A stretch of 17,358 nucleotides of DNA. Origin: Candidatus Omnitrophota bacterium. Lineage in GTDB: Bacteria > Omnitrophota > Gorgyraeia > Gygaellales > Profunditerraquicolaceae. The stretch is taken from NCBI GenBank assembly GCA_028687205.1, contig JAQUAP010000025.1, positions 1 to 17,358 of the forward strand. Reading direction: 5' to 3'. A model generated the notes under the pieces. That model saw only the letters and a list, made by a program, of their open reading frames with translations. It ran no database searches and had not been told where the DNA came from. Position 1 is the stretch's first letter, and each line of letters begins with the position of its first letter. The translations under genes and the position numbers were made by a program. Positions 1 through 5,172 of the stretch are shown here, one piece after another.

Positions 1-1482
1 CGTAAGGGCAAGGGCCTGCGTCTGCTCTCTTAACGGGAGCGTTGCTTTTTTAACCGGGACTGCGCCGGATTTTGCGTGTTTCATGATATGCGGGGTAATA
101 AAAACCAGCAGTTCACGCTCGGTGCCGGGGCTTACATTTTTGTGCCTGAACAATGCGCCTAATAAAGGGACATCGCCTAGGATAGGAAGCTTGGTTATGG
201 TTACCGTCTGTTGGTTACGGATTAATCCGCCGAGGACAATCGTCTCTCCGTCACGCACGCGCACAGTGCTCTTAGTGCTGCGTGTTTCGGGGTTGACGAA
301 AGTGTAGGTCTTGGTCGTATCGCTTCCGGCGGCAAATGAAGATTTGGTCGTAGAGGCCTCGGTAACCTGAGGATAGATAAACATGGTTATCTCTCCTGTA
401 TCCAGGTCAATCTGAGGAGTTACCCTTAAGGAAACCCCGGTCTCATACCTTTCCGCGGTGACCGTGGTCGAAGAAGATGTGCCTGTCCCCTGCTGGACGC
501 TGCTTACGCCGATAGCCTCATCAGTAGTAATCTTAATTTCAGCGGTTTCATTATTCAAGGTGAGGATCCTCGGGCGGGCAAGGAATTTAGTATCGGTCTG
601 CGTCCTTAAGAAATCCAATTGCATCTGGTAAGCACTGGCGGTAGGGTTAACGGAAATCGACCCGTCACCCCCGTTAAAAACCTTGCTCCAGCCATGATAC
701 GGGAAACCCAGGCTTGCCGTAGAACCGGTTATAGCTATGGTTAATGGCGTCTGGCCGAATTTAAAACCTATGGTATCTACCTTACTCTTACTCACATCCA
801 GCATTTCTACTTCCAGCATGACTTCCGGGACAGGGACATCCAAAGAAGCGATTACCTGGGTAACGACTTCCATCCGGCTGGGTATATCCGTAACCGTAAG
901 GCTATTGGTACGGAAGTCTTCGATTACCGAACCATCCTTGCTTAAAAGCTTTTTGATTATATCAGTAATACCCGATTCGCTGGCAGTCTTCCATTTACCG
1001 CTATCTGTACTGCTCGAACTGCTTGTTGTAGTGGTTGTGCTATTACTGCTGATATTATTTTTCATCTCTTCCTTTAATTGCGAGGAGGAGACGGTGGCAT
1101 ATTTGAGGTAGAAAATTTTGGTTACTGTCTGTGTTGTCGGCTTGCCCCAGTCATTCACAATAAAAACGCTGGCCTCTGCGTCTAATTCATACGAAAGGTT
1201 ATTGGCCTTAAATATCTTGTCCATTGCTTCCTGTAAGGGCACTTTATCCATATAGAGAGTCATCTTTCTCTCCTGGACCGCCTCAGAAGCAATAAAATTC
1301 AGGTTTGACTGGATAGAGAGAAGCTTTAACACATCCTTTAGGGACGCATCCTGCAGGTCCATGGATATCAGTACGCCTTTATACGCCGATAAAGACGGGC
1401 TTTCTAATGCGCTCAATTTAGGAATCAAGGTAAGGTTAAATAAAACAAAGATAAAAACGAATGACCTGAAGTTGATTTTCAT
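1..1482 (-). CDS. Secretin, PilQ/GspD-type outer-membrane pore (3' end beyond window)
   Basis: The frame is open from the ATG at 1482 to the left edge (494 codons, no stop), so the C-terminus is missing. Residues 1-25 form a signal peptide (basic start, hydrophobic core, LSA-LES cleavage region). Residues about 30-110 are an N0/STN-like domain. Residues about 120-216 are one N1-type domain with a Ser/Thr-rich run (about 145-161). The beta-barrel secretin domain starts near residue 218 (VPVPEVMLEVEMLDV) and holds the family signature near 410-447 (VRDGETIVLGGLI, then LPILGDVPLLGALFR). Secretins are oligomeric outer-membrane pores for type IV pili or type II secretion. With a single N1 domain the periplasmic part is short. 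A strong AGGAGG (1487-1492) lies 4 nt before the start. PilP ends 12 nt upstream, so this is the distal part of the pilMNOP operon. PilQ versus GspD cannot be decided here. Confidence 0.93.
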   Translation of the reverse strand, partial: MKINFRSFVFIFVLFNLTLIPKLSALESPSLSAYKGVLISMDLQDASLKDVLKLLSIQSNLNFIASEAVQERKMTLYMDKVPLQEAMDKIFKANNLSYELDAEASVFIVNDWGKPTTQTVTKIFYLKYATVSSSQLKEEMKNNISSNSTTTTTSSSSSTDSGKWKTASESGITDIIKKLLSKDGSVIEDFRTNSLTVTDIPSRMEVVTQVIASLDVPVPEVMLEVEMLDVSKSKVDTIGFKFGQTPLTIAITGSTASLGFPYHGWSKVFNGGDGSISVNPTASAYQMQLDFLRTQTDTKFLARPRILTLNNETAEIKITTDEAIGVSSVQQGTGTSSSTTVTAERYETGVSLRVTPQIDLDTGEITMFIYPQVTEASTTKSSFAAGSDTTKTYTFVNPETRSTKSTVRVRDGETIVLGGLIRNQQTVTITKLPILGDVPLLGALFRHKNVSPGTERELLVFITPHIMKHAKSGAVPVKKATLPLREQTQALALT

Positions 1483-1494
1483 AGCTCCTCCTTT

Positions 1495-1995
1495 TTATTT
1501 TACCGCTGGTTGCTGACCCCTGGCAACCGAAGGGGATAGGGTGTACTCTTTATTGTCGAAAAGTATGGTTACGCCCTCTTTACCTATTTCTACAATCTTG
1601 GCTTCCCCCAGCACATCTCCTTTTTTCACTACCTTATTATTTATAATTGCCTGCGGAAGAACTCCTCCCCAGACTAAGCCTTGCACATTAAAATTGGGAA
1701 GCGGTTTCGCCTGCACCGGAACAGCCGCACTACTAGCTTCTTTTTCCGTAACCAGCGGCCAAAAAGGATCCCTGAGGCCTTGCGCCTTATATTCTACCTT
1801 AGGGCGGCTGACCAGCACCGGTTGCGCAGGGCTACTTTTTACCGGTACTTTCTTAGATTTCTCATTCATGCCTGATGCTTCTAGCGCCTTATAATCCGCT
1901 TGAGCAGCGCTTAAGGGTTTTACATAAAACGCCCCTATTATTAATAAAGCCGCCCCGAAAAAAAATAAGCCAGGAAGGTTCTTCATCTTTAGCAT
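1495..1995 (-). CDS. PilP-like inner-membrane/periplasmic connector protein
   Basis: The protein has 166 residues: one N-terminal membrane anchor (about 8-28), a flexible Ala/Pro/Lys-rich linker (about 30-70), the RDPFWP motif at 75-80, and a small beta domain (about 100-155, NFNVQGLVWG...PQAIINNKVVKKGDVL...VTILFDNKEYTL). The RDPF motif followed by an all-beta domain is typical of PilP, and of the homology region of GspC. In the family this protein bridges the PilN/PilO inner-membrane complex to the N0 domain of the secretin, which is the next gene. PilP is usually a lipoprotein; no lipobox cysteine is visible here, so it is probably held by an uncleaved transmembrane helix as in GspC. Its ATG overlaps the pilO stop by one base (TAATG), suggesting coupled translation. 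A second ATG three codons in (1986) is an alternative start. Confidence 0.8.
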   Translation of the reverse strand: MLKMKNLPGLFFFGAALLIIGAFYVKPLSAAQADYKALEASGMNEKSKKVPVKSSPAQPVLVSRPKVEYKAQGLRDPFWPLVTEKEASSAAVPVQAKPLPNFNVQGLVWGGVLPQAIINNKVVKKGDVLGEAKIVEIGKEGVTILFDNKEYTLSPSVARGQQPAVK

Positions 1996-2513
1996 TAGTT
2001 TATGGCGCTAATAGAACTTATCTTTACGTTAGCCGTTAACCCTTTTTTACCAGTCCCGGGTTTATAATTTATAACAATACTATCTACCGTATAAACATTA
2101 ATTGAAGATTCTATGCCGCTGATGAACCCGGCCAGGGCATCATAGCTGGGGGCATTAAGGTTAACCTCAAAAATATCTTTCGTATAATCAACGCCCCGTA
2201 ATTCTTTCTGGGGCGGCTTAACGGATAAAACCTCTACCCCTGCGCCCTTGGCAATCCCGCTGATATTGTCCATAACCAGGCTTGCCTCTTTCCTGCTAAG
2301 CAACCTCTTGTAAACTGTGATTTTATTTTCCAGCTGATTTATCTTTTCTAATTCACCGCTCTTTTTATTTTCCTCGCTTATCTTCGCCCTTAAGGAGCCG
2401 GCCCGGTTAAGGCTGCCTTTATAAATGTTGGCAGCAAAAATCAGGAATAGAATAACCAGTACGACATTAACAACCTTATTCTTATATTTATCGATCAGCT
2501 CTTTATAGACCAT
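1995..2513 (-). CDS. PilO-like type IV pilus inner-membrane assembly protein
   Basis: The protein has 172 residues: a short basic cytoplasmic head, one transmembrane helix (about 15-33), a charged coiled-coil-like stretch (about 38-75, rich in Lys/Glu/Leu), then a periplasmic alpha/beta domain (about 78-170) with the 'V.VLSVKPPQKEL' and 'YDALAGFISGIES' segments expected of a PilO/GspM ferredoxin-like fold. PilO pairs with PilN in the periplasm and supports alignment of the assembly platform. The identification rests on architecture and position more than on a diagnostic motif. The ATG lies one base after the stop of the PilMN fusion gene, and the stop overlaps the pilP start. GspM of a type II secretion system is the main alternative. 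Confidence 0.75.
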   Translation of the reverse strand: MVYKELIDKYKNKVVNVVLVILFLIFAANIYKGSLNRAGSLRAKISEENKKSGELEKINQLENKITVYKRLLSRKEASLVMDNISGIAKGAGVEVLSVKPPQKELRGVDYTKDIFEVNLNAPSYDALAGFISGIESSINVYTVDSIVINYKPGTGKKGLTANVKISSISAIN

Positions 2514-2514
2514 A

Positions 2515-4080
2515 TTATTTTTTCTCTTGGTTAGTCTTGCATGCTATGACAAAAGTAGTCACCGTCGTACCCGCAAACAAGCTATGGTCTACGGATATCT
2601 TTATATCTTTGAAATATTTGATGAATACGGCGTTGGTATTTAAATTACCAAAAAACTTATTTACCTCCTGGAATTCACTATTGCTGTCATGTAAATAACA
2701 CATGCCCTCTAAGATAAGCTCTGCTTTGCTATCTTCTTTTTTGTTCAAAGCAAACTTGGTAAGCCATACCCCCTGCGGAAGAGCGCGCGGGATAACGTCT
2801 AAGACTTCCGTGACATACAACTGTTTATTAATCAGGTTATCTAAATTAGCCAAGGCCTTCATGTCTTTTATGCCGGTAGCCTTAAGCGCTTCATAACTTG
2901 TGCTGGGGCTAAGCTTGGTAGCCTTGCTCCATTTGCTTTTTATATTGCCCAATTCTTTCTTCAGGACAACTTCCTTAGAGGCCCCGTAGATAAAAGCAGC
3001 GGCACAGATTAATACCCCGGCGATAATGACGCGCAGGTCTAATTTTATCCTATTGAAGAGACTAGTTAATTCCATCCGGATCCTGGCGCCGCCTAATTTA
3101 GCCTCCCTTATTTTACTTTCAACTAAATTAAACCTTACCCGGATAGCCAGCCTTTTCGAAATGGCCGTGCTATAACTTTTCGCAAAGCTGGAAGAAAAAG
3201 CCATGGGGCTGCCAATCGCCTTGGCAATATCAATAAATTTACCGGAGAGGCCCAAATCATTCAGGAATGCTTCGACTTCCTGGCGCCATTCCGGATTAGA
3301 TATAATAAATATGTTTTTTAATGCTTTAGCGGGGAACTTGCGGTGATAATAATCTAATGACGCGCGAACCTCTGACTTTAATTTTTCCATAGAAAATACG
3401 GGTAATGCGGCGGCCGGTTCCAGGTCGTCAAAACTGCCGCTTGCGCCCGGAGCGCTGCCTAAATTTATATCGCGGCTAAATAAAGGAAAGCCGTTTTCTA
3501 AGACGACGAAATTAACTTCATCCTGCCCTTGAGAATCAAAGCAGAGGAGGGCGGTGAGGCCGCTTTCATTTATCTTGACCAGCTTTAATATCCTCAAAAT
3601 ACTGAACCCGGAATACTCTATAGAGCTTACCTTGATATTTAATGGCTTGAGGATTGAGATGTATTTATCAAAGGTATCTTTCTTAATGCCCATAAAAAGA
3701 ACGATATTTGTCCGGCTTAACTTATCTAACTCTACCTGGTAATCTGAAATCAGCTCTTCCAGCTTAAATGGTATATATTTTTTGGCTTCAAAGTTTATGG
3801 CGCCCTTTAACTCCTCCCTGGGTAATATAGGGATCTCAAAGGTCCTGATAATCAGGTCTTTCCCGGAAAGGCAGAGCATCGCTTCCTTAACTTCGATCTT
3901 ATTCCTTCTGAAGGCTTCATTAAAAGAAGCGGCTAGCTTTACCTCAGCAGGCACTTTTTCCTCTAATTCATTGCCGCCAATCTCGGAGAAGGGTATCTGG
4001 ATGCTGCTGACCAGCTTCTTGCCCCTGGCCTCTGAGACATCAATTATCTTAGGCCCGAAATATATCCCTAAATCGTTCAT
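2515..4080 (-). CDS. PilM-PilN fusion (GspL-like architecture), pilus assembly platform
   Basis: The protein has 521 residues. Residues 1 to about 345 resemble PilM, an actin-fold ATPase-like cytoplasmic protein. They include the N-terminal beta strand LGIYFGPKIIDVSEA and the hallmark segment near 85-115 (PREELKGAINFEAKKYIPFKLEE...DYQV). A transmembrane helix (about 352-372, VIIAGVLICAAAFIYGA) is followed by a helical stretch and a periplasmic PilN-like domain (about 420-515, with the VIPRALPQGVWLTKF segment typical of PilN). In classical type IV pili PilM and PilN are separate proteins; one chain with this order matches GspL of type II secretion. The fusion is not a sequencing join, because the frame runs intact through the helix. 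A good ribosome site (GGGGTGA) precedes the ATG, which overlaps the HTH gene by 4 nt. The first-strand glycine pattern is weaker than in typical PilM, so nucleotide binding is uncertain. Confidence 0.85.
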   Translation of the reverse strand: MNDLGIYFGPKIIDVSEARGKKLVSSIQIPFSEIGGNELEEKVPAEVKLAASFNEAFRRNKIEVKEAMLCLSGKDLIIRTFEIPILPREELKGAINFEAKKYIPFKLEELISDYQVELDKLSRTNIVLFMGIKKDTFDKYISILKPLNIKVSSIEYSGFSILRILKLVKINESGLTALLCFDSQGQDEVNFVVLENGFPLFSRDINLGSAPGASGSFDDLEPAAALPVFSMEKLKSEVRASLDYYHRKFPAKALKNIFIISNPEWRQEVEAFLNDLGLSGKFIDIAKAIGSPMAFSSSFAKSYSTAISKRLAIRVRFNLVESKIREAKLGGARIRMELTSLFNRIKLDLRVIIAGVLICAAAFIYGASKEVVLKKELGNIKSKWSKATKLSPSTSYEALKATGIKDMKALANLDNLINKQLYVTEVLDVIPRALPQGVWLTKFALNKKEDSKAELILEGMCYLHDSNSEFQEVNKFFGNLNTNAVFIKYFKDIKISVDHSLFAGTTVTTFVIACKTNQEKK

Positions 4081-4268
4081 TGGTTCACCCCTGTCCTGGG
4101 CATACGCTTACTGCTTTGCAGCCAGTTATCCACATCCTTGCGGTCAAACCTCCAGACGCCTCCTACTTTTATCCCGGAAATTTTACCCTGGCTCAACCAA
4201 TTATAGATGGTCTGCTTTTTAAGCTTCAGGTAATCTGCTAATTCATCAATATCTATCAGTCTAGTCAT
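4077..4268 (-). CDS. Small excisionase/BldC-like MerR-type HTH DNA-binding protein
   Basis: The 63-residue protein is almost entirely one winged helix-turn-helix of the HTH_17/excisionase family. It has LIDIDELADYLKLKKQTIYNWLSQGKI (helix-turn-helix, about 4-30), then GIKVGGVWRFDRKDVDNWL (wing and last helix, about 32-50), with a short basic tail. Such single-domain proteins act as phage excisionases or as small transcription factors like BldC. No integrase or phage gene is near, and it is the first gene of the pilus operon (4-nt overlap with pilMN), so a regulator of the operon or its own promoter is the likelier role. The ribosome site AAGGAAG lies 5 nt before the ATG. The promoter at 4307-4335 reads into it. 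Function is inferred from fold and position only. Confidence 0.85.
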   Translation of the reverse strand: MTRLIDIDELADYLKLKKQTIYNWLSQGKISGIKVGGVWRFDRKDVDNWLQSSKRMPRTGVNQ

Positions 4269-4306
4269 AATTCTTCCTTAAACTACTATAAATAACAAGG
4301 GACTTA

Positions 4307-4335
4307 ATTAAAACATAAAAGTTTTATCTTGTCAA
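4307..4335 (-). promoter_or_regulatory. Near-consensus sigma70-type promoter of the HTH-pilMNOP-secretin operon
   Basis: On the minus strand, a perfect -35 box TTGACA (4330-4335) is separated by 17 nt from the -10 box TTTAAT (4307-4312, five of six consensus bases). This predicts a start of transcription near 4300 and a leader of about 30 nt before the HTH gene ATG at 4268. The spacing and the AT-rich surroundings are ideal. Confidence 0.8.
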
Positions 4336-4351
4336 GTGTTTTTTTATATAG

Positions 4352-4453
4352 ACTTACCTAAACTTACCGGAAGGGCTTAAATTAGCGTCGGAAGGGCTAA
4401 CCTAGAGACTAAGCGAACTATAATAGATTTACTTAGATTATAATAGATTTACC
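4352..4453. repeat. Cluster of short direct repeats upstream of the pil-operon promoter
   Basis: This lies inside the 218-bp gap between the prepilin gene and the HTH gene, just upstream of the promoter. Same-direction repeats on the plus strand are ACTTACC at 4352-4358 and 4362-4368 (10-bp period), CGGAAGGGCT at 4368-4377 and 4389-4398 (21-bp period), and TATAATAGATTTAC at 4419-4432 and 4439-4452 (20-bp period). The periods are near one or two turns of the helix, as for multimeric protein binding on one DNA face. Relative to the predicted transcription start they sit about 50 to 150 bp upstream, a normal place for an activator array. I see no gene or clear terminator in the gap. An operator role is inference. 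Confidence 0.55.
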
Positions 4454-4486
4454 GAAAAAGGAGCGAGGAATTATCTGGATATGGGC

Positions 4487-4921
4487 TTAAGGGGTATAAG
4501 TATAGTCGGTTTTTATATCCAGCTGCGTAACTTTACCGTTTAACGCAGTATAGGCTATATTATCTGCATAAAGCGTGTTCAAGGGATAAATGGTAACCAG
4601 GATATTATATGGTATATCGGTATCAATAGGTATCGTATAAGTGGGTTCAGCAACGCCGAGTCCAGTACAATCCCTGTGGCAGGCGTATCTTTTATCGGTG
4701 GCATGGGGAACCCAGGTTCCCTGCCTGAGCATATCCAGGGTATAATTCATTATACCCTTAGTAGCATAATAAGCCCTAATCCGGCTTACCTGATGGGTGG
4801 TCAAGCGAGTCTGGTTAGAAATAAGGTTCAGTATAACTCCTGCCAAGATAATAACGACTAATAAAGTAGCTAAGACTATGAGCAAGACAACCCCTTTTTC
4901 AGCTGCATTATGCTTAAGCAT
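4487..4921 (-). CDS. PilX/GspK-like minor pseudopilin
   Basis: The protein has 144 residues. A short charged leader ending in EKG is followed at once by one long hydrophobic helix (about 10-34, VVLLIVLATLLVVIILAGVIL) and then a polar domain. This is the form of type IV prepilins and fits the PilX N-terminal pattern, in which the conserved glutamate five residues after the cleavage site is missing. Prepilin peptidase would cut after Gly10. The mature domain has two close cysteines (YACHRDC, about 79-83) that could form a disulfide. In the families such proteins help start or cap a pilus or pseudopilus. The ATG overlaps the stop of the upstream winged-helix gene by 8 nt, so the two are co-transcribed. 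Its ribosome site is weak (AAGAAAAG), consistent with coupled translation. It has its own unit, separate from the pilMNOP promoter. Confidence 0.7.
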   Translation of the reverse strand: MLKHNAAEKGVVLLIVLATLLVVIILAGVILNLISNQTRLTTHQVSRIRAYYATKGIMNYTLDMLRQGTWVPHATDKRYACHRDCTGLGVAEPTYTIPIDTDIPYNILVTIYPLNTLYADNIAYTALNGKVTQLDIKTDYTYTP

Positions 4922-5120
4922 CTTTTCTTAAGGATATCAGGTAGTCATTATCCGCCTTTTGCAGGAGCACGTGGCCTTCTCTGGCCAGCCAGCCCAGGCT
5001 CATAAGGACATTCTCGCGGGACTTATCTATGCCTTTAACCAACTCGCTTAAGGTAACTTCTCCGTGCTGGTCTAAAAAATGCCAGATATCTCCGGCAACG
5101 ATACCAATCTCTGTAATCAT
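4914..5120 (-). CDS. DUF2582-type winged helix-turn-helix protein
   Basis: The 68-residue protein is one small winged helix. GIVAGDIWHFLDQHGEVTLSELVKGIDKSRENVLMSLGWLAREGHVLLQ closely follows the DUF2582 pattern (AG.IW..L...GE..L..L, then LGWLARE), a family of small, probably DNA-binding bacterial proteins of unknown target. It is the first gene of a two-gene unit with the prepilin-like gene (8-nt overlap). A very strong ribosome site GGAGGAG (5124-5130) lies just before the ATG, and a consensus-like promoter sits directly upstream. The family assignment is good. A role in controlling the adjacent pilin or pilus genes is a guess from position. Confidence 0.85.
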   Translation of the reverse strand: MITEIGIVAGDIWHFLDQHGEVTLSELVKGIDKSRENVLMSLGWLAREGHVLLQKADNDYLISLRKDA

Positions 5121-5138
5121 TTTCTCCTCCAGGATTTT

Positions 5139-5166
5139 ATTTTATAAGAAATAGGCTCTATGTCAA
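5139..5166 (-). promoter_or_regulatory. Sigma70-like promoter for the winged-helix/prepilin unit
   Basis: On the minus strand, TTGACA (5161-5166) is followed after 16 nt by TAAAAT (5139-5144, five of six consensus bases). The predicted start near 5132 gives a very short leader that begins with the ribosome site at 5124-5130. The promoter fills the 52-bp gap after the TPR gene stop. Confidence 0.75.
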
Positions 5167-5172
5167 CTGTTT

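Noticed and set aside
737..1111. Plus-strand open frame of 124 codons
   Set aside because: It is the reverse-strand shadow of the secretin gene, which has clear domain motifs. The shadow product is low-complexity Leu/Ser/Val with no family likeness.
4077..4268. Excisionase-like gene as a sign of a prophage or integrative element
   Set aside because: No integrase, attachment-site repeat or phage gene is nearby, and the gene is translationally coupled to pilMN behind a housekeeping-type promoter.
4419..4444. Two TATAAT boxes on the plus strand as possible rightward promoters
   Set aside because: No -35 box at proper spacing and no plus-strand gene downstream; they are better explained as part of the direct repeat TATAATAGATTTAC.
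4352..4453. Short repeats as a possible CRISPR array
   Set aside because: Repeats are only 7-14 bp, of three different kinds, with no regular spacers and no cas genes.
4455..4486. Terminator after the prepilin gene
   Set aside because: No stem of useful length precedes the T-run on the minus strand (CTCCTTTTTCGG), so I cannot support it.
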